Shown here: positions 33,414-42,783 of the stretch, in pieces
Numbering within the stretch: the stretch's first letter is position 1
Layout of the letters: every line of letters begins with the position of its first letter
Source: Nostoc sp. LPT
Lineage (GTDB): Bacteria > Cyanobacteriota > Cyanobacteriia > Cyanobacteriales > Nostocaceae
Direction of reading: 5' to 3'
Assembly (NCBI RefSeq): GCF_017115165.1
Contig: NZ_JABXKF010000048.1
Span: 1 to 64,000 of the forward strand
Length of the DNA: 64,000 nucleotides
Notes under the pieces: model-generated
What the model saw: the letters and a program-made list of their open reading frames with translations, nothing else
What the model was told of the DNA's origin: nothing
Databases searched by the model: none
Translations under genes and position numbers: made by a program

Positions 33414-35624
33414 ATGAAGACTCCCTATCTCAGCAAAGCTAAGGCGTTCCCATTACAGATTGTTCTTATTGTTCCCTTCGTGATTCAAATTTTTGCAGCA
33501 GTCAGCTTAGTGGGTTATTTGTCCTTTAAAAATGGACAAAGAGCAGTTAATCACCTGGCAGGACAGTTGATAGATCGCAGCAGCGATGTCGTGGATGAAC
33601 ACCTGAAGTCTTATCTTTCCATTCCGCAAACGCTTAATCAGATTAACGCAGATGCCATCCGCAGGGGAATATTAGATGTACGCGTAGATGCAGCCCGCCT
33701 TAGGCATCGCAAAACTCTTGGCAAGTATTTCTGGGATCAGATGCAGGCCTATGACTTGACTTATATTGGTATCGGATTAACGACGGGTGAAGGAATTGGA
33801 GCCGCTAATTATGATGGCAAAACGATCACCATTGATGATTGGACTGCCAAGCCTCCAAACAATGTCTACACCTACGGTACTGATGAGCAAGGCAATCGAA
33901 CTCAGGTTAATGCTCGGTGGAATTGGGACAATTTGAGTGAATCTTGGTACACCCAACCCATCGCTGCTGGTAAACCCATTTGGGCAAAGATTGTGACTGG
34001 AAATTATTATCCCACTGGCCCCTACATCGCTGCCTCTGCTAGCCGTCCGATCTATGATTCGCAAAATCGTTTGTTAGGAATGATTGCTACAGACATTCAC
34101 CTGTTGAAACTGAGCAATTTTTTACGCAGTTTAGATATCAGTCAGTCTGGGCGGGTGTTTCTTCTGGAGCGGGATGGCACATTAATCGCCAGTTCTGGTA
34201 CAGAGAAGCCCTTTACCCTGATTAATCAAAAAGTTAAGAGATTGCGGGCGATCGACAGTTCTGACCCAATAATACAGAACATTGCCAGACACCTCCAAAT
34301 CTCCGGGTTTGGCTCTATCACCCAAGATACAGATTTTCAACTTGAGGTGGAAGGAAAACGGAATTTTGTCAATGTTCTACCTTGGCGTGACAAATATGGT
34401 TTGGATTGGCTGATGGTGGTGAGTGTGCCAGAGAACACATTCATGACCCAAATTAACGCTAACACGCACACCACGATCGCCCTTTGTTTGGGCGCATTAG
34501 TTGTGGCCTCAGCGATGGGCGTGTTTACCTCTCATTGGATTGTACGCCCAATTCTGCGCTTGAATTGGGCAAGTGAGGCAATGGCATCTGGCAATCTAAA
34601 TCAGACAGTAGAAACTAGCGGTATTCGAGAACTTAATACTCTGTCTAACTCTTTCAACCACATGGCAGGACAACTGCATGAATCGTTTACGGCTTTAGAG
34701 AAAAGCAAGGAAGAACTAGAAGACCGGGTAGAAGAACGTACCACTGAACTTAAAAATACATTAGAGGAATTGCGGCGCAGTCAATCTCAAGTTATTCAAA
34801 GTGAAAAAATGTCTAGTTTGGGACAACTAGTTGCTGGAGTTGCACACGAAATTAATAATCCAGTCAACTTTATTCATGGCAACCTCACTCATGTGCAGGA
34901 ATATACGCAGGATTTATTAGCACTTATGCAGTTATATCAGCAATATCATCCCTACCCTGTTGCTGAAATTCAAACTGTTGCTGAAGACATCGATCTGGAG
35001 TTTTTGCAGTCAGACTTACCAAAATTATTGTCTTCTATGAAAGTAGGCACCGATCGCATCCGCCAAATTGTACTGTCGTTGCGGAATTTCTCTCGCATTG
35101 ATGAAGCAGAATTTAAGCGCGTCGATATTCATGAAGGCATCGACAGTACTTTGATGATTTTGCAGCACCGCCTCAAAGGTAAACCAGAACAAGCTGAAAT
35201 TGAGGTGATTAAAGACTACGACAATGTACCCCCAGTAGAATGCTATGCCGGACAACTTAATCAGGTGTTTATGAATATTTTAGTAAATGCGATTGATGCT
35301 TTAGAAGAAAATAATATTAAGCGTACCTATCAGGAGATTGAGAACAATCCCAGTCAAATTAAGATTCGCACATCCGTAGTTAATTCAACCTGGCTGGAAG
35401 TGGCGATCGCTGATAACGGAGTTGGTATATCTAAAGAATTTCAACAACGAATATTCGATCCCTTTTTCACCACTAAACCCATTGGCAAAGGAACAGGAAT
35501 GGGTATGTCTATCAGCTACCAAATCGTCACAGAAAAACATAACGGTAAACTGGAGTGCTTTTCAAATCCTGGAAAAGGAACTGAGTTTATCATTCAGATT
35601 CCTCTGCAGCTAAGGAATGGTTGA
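33414..35624 (+). CDS. Membrane sensor histidine kinase (dCache-HAMP-HisKA-HATPase)
   Basis: 736 residues. First membrane helix at about 15-35 (LQIVLIVPFVIQIFAAVSLV), periplasmic dCache sensor (about 40-350: YLSIPQTLNQ, GEGIGAANYDGK, YTQP, ASASRPIYD), second helix (about 352-372), HAMP (about 375-430: RPILRLNWASEAMASGN), coiled coil, and HisKA with the phosphorylated His in VAGVAHEINNPVNFIHG (about 480). The HATPase domain has N-box FMNILVNAIDAL, G1 ADNGVGIS, F-box DPFFTTKP and G2 GTGMGMS. The class is close to cyanobacterial Hik33-independent hybrid-type sensors. No response regulator is adjacent, so its partner is unknown. Confidence 0.93.
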   Translation: MKTPYLSKAKAFPLQIVLIVPFVIQIFAAVSLVGYLSFKNGQRAVNHLAGQLIDRSSDVVDEHLKSYLSIPQTLNQINADAIRRGILDVRVDAARLRHRKTLGKYFWDQMQAYDLTYIGIGLTTGEGIGAANYDGKTITIDDWTAKPPNNVYTYGTDEQGNRTQVNARWNWDNLSESWYTQPIAAGKPIWAKIVTGNYYPTGPYIAASASRPIYDSQNRLLGMIATDIHLLKLSNFLRSLDISQSGRVFLLERDGTLIASSGTEKPFTLINQKVKRLRAIDSSDPIIQNIARHLQISGFGSITQDTDFQLEVEGKRNFVNVLPWRDKYGLDWLMVVSVPENTFMTQINANTHTTIALCLGALVVASAMGVFTSHWIVRPILRLNWASEAMASGNLNQTVETSGIRELNTLSNSFNHMAGQLHESFTALEKSKEELEDRVEERTTELKNTLEELRRSQSQVIQSEKMSSLGQLVAGVAHEINNPVNFIHGNLTHVQEYTQDLLALMQLYQQYHPYPVAEIQTVAEDIDLEFLQSDLPKLLSSMKVGTDRIRQIVLSLRNFSRIDEAEFKRVDIHEGIDSTLMILQHRLKGKPEQAEIEVIKDYDNVPPVECYAGQLNQVFMNILVNAIDALEENNIKRTYQEIENNPSQIKIRTSVVNSTWLEVAIADNGVGISKEFQQRIFDPFFTTKPIGKGTGMGMSISYQIVTEKHNGKLECFSNPGKGTEFIIQIPLQLRNG

Positions 35625-36058
35625 ACTATGAATTATAGCTGAGGCTTGGGGAACAGGAAGATATAAGTAGGCGGGTGTAAATATTTGTCGTTGGGATAAG
35701 GCAGGAGGCAGGAGGAAAGAGGGTTTTAACCTCGTTCCTTTTTGTTAACATAGTTTGGTTTTATGCTGCCGACCTACTTAGATTTTGGATTATACAGCAG
35801 ATTTCAAGTTGAGGAGGGGTGTACTTGATTAACTTGTAAAATACTGTAAATAACAATACCTTTGCTAATTTCCGAAGCTTGAACAATGATTTGCTGTTTA
35901 GGGCGATCGCTCATCAGGACAAGTGGTTAAGGGTGTAATCAGAATCTCGTCTATTGTGAAGTTATTTTGCTGGTAATATAATATACGAATTTTGAGCGCT
36001 ATAGATTATACAGTTGAACAGAAATTTAAAATCAGTAGTCCTGTTTGTTAAAAAATCT
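35625..36058. other. Non-coding spacer
   Basis: Two GGCAGGA units near 35701 and one HIP1-like GGGCGATCGCTC near 35901. No gene or clear terminator. Confidence 0.4.
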
Positions 36059-36706
36059 ATGCAGATACATCAGGTGATTGAAACCTACGATCAGGGATCT
36101 GTGGATTATGACGCAATTCTAAAGCGTTACTGGCACATTGATCGCGAACCCCTAATTGCTTCCTTGCAGCTAAAGCCAGGACAAACTGCCCTAGATGCTG
36201 CAGTAGGAACAGGTCTTAATCTTCCAGCCTATCCTGAAGGTGTACGTGTCGTCGGTGTCGATCTTTCTCATAAGATGATGGATGAAGCACGTAAAAAGCG
36301 CGTATCCGCAGACATTACCTTTAAGGTATCGGATCTTTGCAATCTTGATTTTCCTGATAATACCTTTGATGCAGCAGCATCGGGATATACACTCTGTGTC
36401 GTTAACGATCCAGTCGGTGCACTTGCAGAGATTCTGCGAGTTACCAAACCTGGTGCCTTGATTGCCATTCTCGATTACTGCAAATCGCAAGATCCAGAGA
36501 TTCAGAAATGGCAAGAGTTGATATCTGATGCAGCTTCACAGCTAGGCTTCCCGACTGGCAAGATCAAGTGGGATGCATTGATGGATTATGACGAATTGAT
36601 TTATAACAGCAAGCTGACCATTGAAGTGCTTGCAGACGATCGCACAGACAGTCCAAATCCGTTTTTATGTGGTTGTCAATTACTACTTAAAAATTCAAAA
36701 GCTTAA
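36059..36706 (+). CDS. Class I SAM-dependent methyltransferase
   Basis: 215 residues from ATG 36059 (TTG 36014 would add 15). Rossmann methyltransferase motifs: motif I LDAAVGTGLNLPAYPEG (about 47-63), VVGVDLSHKMMDEARKK (motif post-I with acidic D), FKVSDLCNLDFPDNTFDAAA (motif II/III) and VTKPGALIAILDYC (motif IV). It is close to UbiE/arsenite-methylase-like small-molecule methyltransferases; the substrate is unknown. Monocistronic cargo gene of element 2. Confidence 0.85.
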   Translation: MQIHQVIETYDQGSVDYDAILKRYWHIDREPLIASLQLKPGQTALDAAVGTGLNLPAYPEGVRVVGVDLSHKMMDEARKKRVSADITFKVSDLCNLDFPDNTFDAAASGYTLCVVNDPVGALAEILRVTKPGALIAILDYCKSQDPEIQKWQELISDAASQLGFPTGKIKWDALMDYDELIYNSKLTIEVLADDRTDSPNPFLCGCQLLLKNSKA

Positions 36707-36760
36707 AGGCGACAGTATCGCACTCTTGTCCGATGAGTGCGATATTTACGACAACCCGGA

Positions 36761-37558
36761 TCACAAGTGATTTTGAAACAGTTCTAAAACATGTTGCCAA
36801 GCATCAGGAGCGGCTTCTGGGTTATAACTTGGGTGCTGGGCTAAAAATGGGTATTGGTCTTTGAAAAATCCAGCGAAGAATCCGTGTCCGGCATCGTATC
36901 GAAATACACGATGATTTATTTGATGTTTTTGGAGTTCTGCTTCAATTTGCTCGTTTTCTTCCTGGGAAACTAATGCATCTCTTGTACCAAAAAATGCATA
37001 AATAGTACCTTTAATTTCTGAGGTACGATTAATGGTTGGAGTGTCTTCACCATAACTAGCAGTAGTAATCCCACCACCATAAAACGAAGCTGTGGCTTTG
37101 ATATCGGGTAAAGTTGCACCTATATAAGCAACATGACCGCCAAAACAGAAACCAATGACACCGAGCGCATCATCTTTGACATTGGGTAAAGTTTTGAGGT
37201 AAGTAATGGTAGCTTGAATATCGCTGAATATTTCTTGATATTTTACTTGTTGATAATATTCCAAGCCCAGCCGATAGGCTTCTGGACTATAGCCAATATC
37301 TTCAGAGCTAAAGTCAGCCTCGAAACCAGGAGCAATACGTTGATACATCGCCGGAGCGATCGCTACGTATCCTTGTTTGGCGATTAGTTTGGTGATATCT
37401 CGAATATTACTATTGATTCCAAAAATTTCTGGAAAAACTATAACCGCGCCAAAGGTTCCGTGCTGTGCTGGTTGAGCTAAATAAGCATCGATTTCTAAGT
37501 CGTAGTTAGGTACTTTGACATAGCTAGTGTTAATCTCGATGTTTGTTGTTTCTAGCAT
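36761..37558 (-). CDS. Dienelactone hydrolase family protein
   Basis: 265-residue alpha/beta-hydrolase. The nucleophile is Cys in GVIGFCFGGHVAYIG (about 131-145), typical of dienelactone hydrolases. The catalytic His is in YDAGHGFFAGF (about 225-235) and the likely Asp is in FFGTRDALVS. Oxyanion region in VIVFPEIFGINSNIRD. Full length. Likely carboxymethylenebutenolidase-like activity, but many homologues have other ester or lactone substrates. Stands alone on the minus strand. Confidence 0.92.
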   Translation of the reverse strand: MLETTNIEINTSYVKVPNYDLEIDAYLAQPAQHGTFGAVIVFPEIFGINSNIRDITKLIAKQGYVAIAPAMYQRIAPGFEADFSSEDIGYSPEAYRLGLEYYQQVKYQEIFSDIQATITYLKTLPNVKDDALGVIGFCFGGHVAYIGATLPDIKATASFYGGGITTASYGEDTPTINRTSEIKGTIYAFFGTRDALVSQEENEQIEAELQKHQINHRVFRYDAGHGFFAGFFKDQYPFLAQHPSYNPEAAPDAWQHVLELFQNHL

Positions 37559-37833
37559 CTTTGTTTCGGCTAATTTTATACCAACTTATCTATTTTGACT
37601 GTTTTTCGACACAGATGGGCAATGTCTACTATGGGCACAAACACCAGCGATCGCAATCGCTACACAACAAACTTGCGCGTGTTAATGCCAAATATCTCAG
37701 TTAATCAGCTAAATTTCTAACTTTTGAATAGGTGGTATTTCAAACTTCTGGATGATGCTAAGGGTTTTTGATTTGTGCGACCTTACATAAGGTAAGCATA
37801 AAGACTCAATATTAAAAAGCACAAGAAAAAACA

Positions 37834-38373
37834 ATGCCTGATGAATCATTTAGAACAAATGTTCCAGAAATTGACCCAACGGAGATTGAAGATTCTCGAA
37901 CTGTAATCCCCGACGAACATCGCTCGTTCCTAGAAAAAGTCCAGGTGAAAGCCGGATTTGCAGATCCCTATGATGCAAGAGACTTTACCGAAGTTGTATT
38001 TCGCGTGATGCGCGACGTAATGACCACAGAAGCCAGCGATCGCGTTGAGGCAGAACTGCATACAGAGGCTATACCTACGGATGAAAAAGCACTCCAGTTT
38101 GAAGTGTCCGATCTCTGGAAAGACACCAATCCAATTGTGGGATTTTTAAGCCGGGTTCGTCCACCCTTCAAAGGCCCAGGTATCTTTAATATAGATTCCG
38201 ATCGCTTCCTGTTCCGAGTTGCTAATGAAAGTGGAATGCCGCGATCAGTCGATCGAGAGCAAGCGGTTAAAGCAGTATTTTCTGCCACCAAAGACGAGCT
38301 TTCCGAAGAGCGGATTCAGGAAATTGCTAGCTGGCTACCTGACTATGTACGTCAGCTTTGGGAACAGGCTTAA
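37834..38373 (+). CDS. DUF2267 domain protein
   Basis: 179 residues with the DUF2267 pattern: FLEKVQVKAGFADPYDARDF (about 32-51), TEVVFRVMRDVMTTEASDRV, ELHTEAIP and VKAVFSATKDELSEERIQEI ASWLPDYVRQLW split. DUF2267 proteins are small cytosolic proteins, often stress-linked, with no assigned reaction. A good terminator follows. Intact. Confidence 0.82.
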   Translation: MPDESFRTNVPEIDPTEIEDSRTVIPDEHRSFLEKVQVKAGFADPYDARDFTEVVFRVMRDVMTTEASDRVEAELHTEAIPTDEKALQFEVSDLWKDTNPIVGFLSRVRPPFKGPGIFNIDSDRFLFRVANESGMPRSVDREQAVKAVFSATKDELSEERIQEIASWLPDYVRQLWEQA

Positions 38374-38396
38374 TTAGAAAGCTAAAAGAAGTCAAG

Positions 38397-38430
38397 CCTG
38401 TTTGTAAGTAACGCTCGCAAACAGGTTTTC
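38397..38430 (+). terminator. Terminator after the DUF2267 gene
   Basis: CCTGTTTG (38397-38404) and CAAACAGG (38418-38425) form a stem followed by TTTTCTATAT. Confidence 0.7.
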
Positions 38431-38557
38431 TATATAATACGTTTACTGATTCACAGCCAATCACTCCACAAGCTTCACTGTTTGGTTCACCACTGGGCGT
38501 GGTTTGCGGCGATAATCTGACTTGCGTGTTCTACCAGCCATCCCGTACTGATCACTT

Positions 38558-39160
38558 ATGCCTTATAGTCAGTTTACAACTATCAGTAAAGTTAAAGACG
38601 CTTTTGGGTTAAAAACACAGGAGGGTGGGCGATTCATTCCTGCCACCGAACCCATTGAAGCATCTGCTACACTGACGGCATATCTTGAAGAAAGTCTACC
38701 ACTAGCTTCTTCGTCAAGTGAAAAAGCTCGTTCCGAAGGAATAATTTACCCTGTATTATTAGAAGTTAGACGGATATTAAATCGCCAAATTAGCTTATTT
38801 TCTGGAGAAGATTTTACAGTCGATGAGTCAATTGGACTGAATGGAATATGTGATTTCCTTTTAAGTCGTTCGCCGGAAGTGCTAGAAATTGAAGCGCCTG
38901 CAATTGTCATTGTGGAAGCAAAAAAAGCAGATTTAAGAACTGGGTTTGGACAATGTATTGCAGAAATGGTTGCAGCACAGAAATTCAACGCTGCAAAAAA
39001 TCGTCCAGTTGTCGTAATCTATGGTTCTATTAGCAGTGGTACGCAATGGCGATTCCTGAAGTTGGAGGATAATCTTGTCACTATCGATTTGATGGATTAT
39101 CCTCTCCCACCAGTGGAACAAATTCTCGGATTTTTTGTTTGGATGGTTAAAAACAGTTGA
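38558..39160 (+). CDS. PD-(D/E)XK-like hypothetical protein, paralogue of 21587 gene
   Basis: 200 residues. It shares with the minus-strand 202-residue protein the SSEKARSEGIIYPVLLEVRR segment (about 53-72), ICDFLLSRSPEVLEIEAPAI and VIVEAKKADLRTGFGQCIAE (about 116-135), and the closing YGSISSGTQWRFLKL. D...ExK spacing fits a nuclease fold. Two divergent members on one element suggest ancient duplication or repeated acquisition. Cellular role unknown. Confidence 0.75.
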   Translation: MPYSQFTTISKVKDAFGLKTQEGGRFIPATEPIEASATLTAYLEESLPLASSSSEKARSEGIIYPVLLEVRRILNRQISLFSGEDFTVDESIGLNGICDFLLSRSPEVLEIEAPAIVIVEAKKADLRTGFGQCIAEMVAAQKFNAAKNRPVVVIYGSISSGTQWRFLKLEDNLVTIDLMDYPLPPVEQILGFFVWMVKNS

Positions 39161-39283
39161 TAGATGCGTTGCCGTTGGCGTAGCTCGCTGGAGGCATCGC
39201 ATTGCAGTATGATATTACCTCACAAGCAAATCTGTGACAAAATAATATTGTTGTCTTATAGCCAATGCGATCGCCTAAGACCT

Positions 39284-39454
39284 ATGATTTCTACCATCTC
39301 GCGCCGCTACAGCTTGGATGAATATCGTGCAATCGAAGAAAAAGCCGAAGGGCGCAGCGAATATCGAGATGGAGAAATTGTACCCATGCCTGGAGGAACG
39401 CTCAAACACAGCCGCATCAGTAGCAAAATTAATTCACAAAAACAAGATAATTGA
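39284..39454 (+). pseudogene. Uma2 family N-terminal fragment
   Basis: From ATG 39284: MISTISRRYSLDEYRAIEEK, then GRSEYRDGEIVPMPGGTLKH SR split, the first ~45 residues of a Uma2 protein of ~190. Sequence then changes to unrelated residues and stops. Deletion has removed the catalytic part. Confidence 0.7.
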
Positions 39455-39548
39455 GGATACTAGAACTGGGTTAGCCCCTCATTAGGTTACATTGTGTGCT
39501 GAAGATACATGCCAAAAATCTAAGACTCATTAGATCGCCCATAATTAT

Positions 39549-41171
39549 ATATCAATTGAAGCAGTTAAAATTACCTCTGATCAGTTAGATCAAATACTTC
39601 TATCTGAAGAAAGCCATTTTCTCGACCTGAAGGGGATCGATGTACAACCAGGGAAATTATGTAAATTTATTTCTGGATTTGCTAATGCTGATGGTGGAGA
39701 ACTTTTTATTGGCATTGATGAGGATACTCTAGAAGGCAAAAAAACAAGATATTGGCGAGGTTTTGCTGATCAGGAATCTGCAAATGGGCATTTACAAATT
39801 TTTGAACAACTTTTTCCTCTTGGAGATGGTTTTTCATATACATTTCTTATTTCCCAAGATTCTCCTGGTTTAGTTCTGCAAGTGGCAATCCTTAAATCAC
39901 GAGGAGTAATGGAGGCTTCAGATGGTGTTCCATATTTAAGACGTGGAGCACAAACTCTGCCTATTAAAACTCAACAAGCTCTAGAAAGATTAAGGCTCGA
40001 CAAGGGTATTGAGTCATTTGAGAGAAGAACTATTGACGTGGAACTTGAGGTAATTACAACCTCACAGGTAATATTCCAATTTATTAACTTTGTAATTCCA
40101 ACTACTGAAGCTGAATTGTGGCTCAGAAAACAGCAATTAATTCAAAGAAATAAGCCGATAATTGCAGGTATTTTACTCTTTACTGATGAGCCGCAAGCCA
40201 TTTTTCCAAAGCATTGTGGTGTTAAAATCTATCGATATAAAACAAAAGACTTAGAAGGAACAAGAGACACTCTTGCCTTCAATGCAATAACTATTGAAGG
40301 TTGTTTATATGACCAAATTATGCAATCAGTAGCAAGAACAAAAGAAATTGTTGAAGGAATTCCAAAAGTAGGAGATAAAGGATTAGAATCAATCACCTAT
40401 CCAGAAGAAGCTATTCATGAAATTGTAACCAATGCTTTGCTACATAGAGACTACAGTATAGCCTCTGATACTCATATTCGCATTTTTGACAACAGAATCG
40501 AAATTGAAAATCCAGGAAAATTGCCTGGTCACATTACAGTAAAAAATATTCTTAAAGAGCAGTATGCACGTAACGGAGCTATTGTTCGTATAATCAACAA
40601 ATTTCCCAACCCACCTAATAAAGATGTTGGAGAGGGTCTGAATACTGCTTTCCAGGCAATGGCTCGGTTAAGACTACAACCCCCCGATATATATGAAACT
40701 GAAACTTCTGTAGTTGTACACATTAAACACGAACCTCTAGCTTCAATAGAAGCAACAATAATGGCATATTTAGACGATCACAAAGAGATTACTAACAAAA
40801 TTGCTCGACAGGAAACTGGAATTGGTTCAGAAGCAACTATTAAGGAGGCATTTTGTAGACTAAGAGATAGAGGACTTATTGAGGCTGTTTTGGGAAGAGC
40901 AAAAAGAAATGCAGCATGGTGCAAAATTGGAACTATTGACTATAGTCAAGAAAATGTAATTTCAGTATATGAGAGGTATCCAGAGTATGAGCAACTAGTC
41001 ATGAACTATCTTACAGATCATGAAGAAATAAGTAATCGTATTGCTCGAGAAGTGATTGGAGTAGAATCACGTGCAGCAATTAATAATATTTTTGATAGGC
41101 TTCGGCGTAAAGGACTTATAGAAATCGTACCAGGTAAATCGAGGATTAATGCCGCATGGCGCAAAGTTTAA
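39549..41171 (+). CDS. Schlafen/AlbA_2-like ATP-binding regulator with two C-terminal HTH repeats; start codon unclear
   Basis: The frame is open from 39534 but the family-like N-terminus (SEESHFLDLKG, GFANADGGELFIGIDED) begins near 39549, where the codon is ATA, not ATG. The first usable start, GTG 39882, would remove the AlbA_2 domain. Domains are AlbA_2 (about 1-120), then GHKL-like EEAIHEIVTNALLHRDYS and VGEGLNTAFQAM, then two winged-helix repeats (IMAYLDDHKEITNKIARQET and VMNYLTDHEEISNRIAREVI) each ending NAAW. Such proteins are putative transcription regulators. Either an ATG-to-ATA mutation has disabled it, or it uses a rare start. About 540 residues in all. Confidence 0.75.
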   Translation: MSIEAVKITSDQLDQILLSEESHFLDLKGIDVQPGKLCKFISGFANADGGELFIGIDEDTLEGKKTRYWRGFADQESANGHLQIFEQLFPLGDGFSYTFLISQDSPGLVLQVAILKSRGVMEASDGVPYLRRGAQTLPIKTQQALERLRLDKGIESFERRTIDVELEVITTSQVIFQFINFVIPTTEAELWLRKQQLIQRNKPIIAGILLFTDEPQAIFPKHCGVKIYRYKTKDLEGTRDTLAFNAITIEGCLYDQIMQSVARTKEIVEGIPKVGDKGLESITYPEEAIHEIVTNALLHRDYSIASDTHIRIFDNRIEIENPGKLPGHITVKNILKEQYARNGAIVRIINKFPNPPNKDVGEGLNTAFQAMARLRLQPPDIYETETSVVVHIKHEPLASIEATIMAYLDDHKEITNKIARQETGIGSEATIKEAFCRLRDRGLIEAVLGRAKRNAAWCKIGTIDYSQENVISVYERYPEYEQLVMNYLTDHEEISNRIAREVIGVESRAAINNIFDRLRRKGLIEIVPGKSRINAAWRKV

Positions 41172-41237
41172 GCCAGTACAGATGATAGGGTGCGTTATCA
41201 CGCAGTGCAACGCGTAACATTAATTGTCTTAGCAAAT

Positions 41238-42539
41238 CTAACTACGCTTATAAACAAACTCCATTTTCAAGTTTTCAATCTCGAATCTCAACTTATCATT
41301 TTCTATCCTCAACTTAGTATTCTCCTCCCTAATCAAGTCAACTTCATTCCTCTTACTCAACGCCTGATTAATCGCCAACTTCCGCATATCAAGCGAGAAC
41401 CAACGCTGATAAGTTTGGGTATGCACTTGCACACTATGCCCCAAATTATCCGCCGCCGCTTTAATTGGTATCCCCAAAATATGCGCTCGAATTGCCCAAG
41501 CGTGACGTAAATCATAAGGTTTAAAATCCAATCCTATTTTGCGAAACCACCAACTAACTCGCTGTGTTAACGCCGTTATATCCGCATGATTAGTGTTGTC
41601 TTTTTTAGCGATCGCACTCCTTAACATCTCCAAATATTTAGAATTTCTCAAATCAAACTCATCAATCCATTGCCTATATAATGGCAATGCTTCTCTCTCC
41701 CCAGTCTTACAATCTTTATCGACTTTCCATGTCAAATCTGTATTTTCTGCACTCAACCACCAATCAATATCGGGATTAATAAAAAGTTCTCGTGGACGTA
41801 AACCAAAAACTGCTAACATTCCATACGTCCAGCGCCAAAGTTGCCAACTATCTTGAACATTTTGATTAACTTGATTACCTCTATTATGTTGGTAATCTTC
41901 AAACTTGATAATTCCCTCAGATATTTCTACATCGGTCGGTATATTTCGGGAATTATTCTCAGGCATTTTAGAATATTTAGATAAATCGATGTCGATGTTA
42001 AATGTCACACAAAATGCAGCGATCGCTCTAGCTGCATTATACTTAGCCCATTCCTTATCGATTTTTTCAATTGAATTTATCAGATTTTCAGACGTTGCCA
42101 AATATTTAGGATTTGTAAATCTCTTGGTGCGGGAAAAGTAATAAAAAAAAGTATGTTCGCTTTTAGTTGTGCGTTTGTGAGTTTTAAAATACTCCTCTTC
42201 AAATTTTTCAAGCAATTCCCCTATAGATTGAAAATCTTTTCTAATTGCCTCATTTCCTAAATATTTATCATTCCATTCAAACGTTTTACGAGCAATTAAC
42301 TTACCTAATTCATAGGCTTCTTCCTCAGCCGTCTTGAGTCCATCCAAGTTAGAGGGAATATTCAAACTGAGATTATATTGTTTTCTCCCAGTACCATTGC
42401 TATCTTTATCTCCCGGCTTAACTGGTAACGTCGCCCGTAATTGCAGACTTCCATTCGATTCTCTAATTGTCACCTTTGCCTTTGCAGACTTCAAACGCAG
42501 ATTAACTTTCTCTAATTCTAGTAGTACTTTAGTTCTCAT
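41238..42539 (-). CDS. xisA: nifD-element site-specific recombinase XisA
   Basis: Tyrosine recombinase that excises the nifD element at GGATTACTCCG. 433 residues from ATG 42539, highly similar to Anabaena XisA (472 residues). Catalytic set R248 (FGLRPRELF), R345 (KPYDLRHAWAIRA), H368 (NLGHSVQVH), Y377 (QTYQRWF); C-terminal coiled coil. Upstream of the ATG the frame stays open and reads LQAQQQKEHM, matching XisA, but further upstream the XisA N-terminal ~35 residues are not recognisable and a GGCGAT/ATCGCC palindrome (about 42586-42602) intervenes. So this copy may lack part of the N-terminus, or start at an unrecognised codon. It is 234 bp from the right core, reading inward. Confidence 0.93.
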   Translation of the reverse strand: MRTKVLLELEKVNLRLKSAKAKVTIRESNGSLQLRATLPVKPGDKDSNGTGRKQYNLSLNIPSNLDGLKTAEEEAYELGKLIARKTFEWNDKYLGNEAIRKDFQSIGELLEKFEEEYFKTHKRTTKSEHTFFYYFSRTKRFTNPKYLATSENLINSIEKIDKEWAKYNAARAIAAFCVTFNIDIDLSKYSKMPENNSRNIPTDVEISEGIIKFEDYQHNRGNQVNQNVQDSWQLWRWTYGMLAVFGLRPRELFINPDIDWWLSAENTDLTWKVDKDCKTGEREALPLYRQWIDEFDLRNSKYLEMLRSAIAKKDNTNHADITALTQRVSWWFRKIGLDFKPYDLRHAWAIRAHILGIPIKAAADNLGHSVQVHTQTYQRWFSLDMRKLAINQALSKRNEVDLIREENTKLRIENDKLRFEIENLKMEFVYKRS

Positions 42540-42772
42540 GTGTTCTTTTTGCTGCTGTGCTTGCAGAGATGAGCAAAAAAACGGGCGATTTTTTAATCGC
42601 CTTGCCTCAGGACAACATTTAGATAATGCCTGAGTCCTGAACCTAATTATGCATCGCTGTGTTTTTAGCCTATATTTAGCCTAAAAATAAATGTGTTATC
42701 GGCGAACAATGTTTATCACTGACACTGTTTACTGCAAACATTAGGCTACCGAAAAGAATTAAACCATAAAAA
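42540..42772. other. Right-end region of element 2
   Basis: Contains the residual xisA N-terminal reading, a GGCGATTTTTTAATCGCC palindrome and an AT-rich approach to the core. Recombinase arm sites are likely here but not identifiable by eye. Confidence 0.4.
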
Positions 42773-42783
42773 GGATTACTCCG
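42773..42783 (+). repeat. Right XisA core GGATTACTCCG of element 2
   Basis: Identical to 18511-18521. Confidence 0.95.

Larger units (their letters stand above)
18511..42783 (+). mobile_element. nifD element 2: 24.3-kb XisA-type excision element
   Basis: Bounded by direct repeats of GGATTACTCCG (18511-18521 and 42773-42783), the sequence known as the XisA target in Anabaena nifD. Recombination removes 24,262 bp and restores [15 protein letters not shown]. The XisA recombinase gene lies near the right end. Anabaena PCC 7120 has an 11-kb element at this site; larger versions are known in other Nostoc. Cargo is unrelated to nitrogen fixation. Confidence 0.95.

Noticed and set aside
38461-38541. 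26-residue basic peptide on the minus strand (MAGRTRKSDYRRK...)
   Set aside because: Looks like the start of a longer gene cut short; too small and without support to call a gene.
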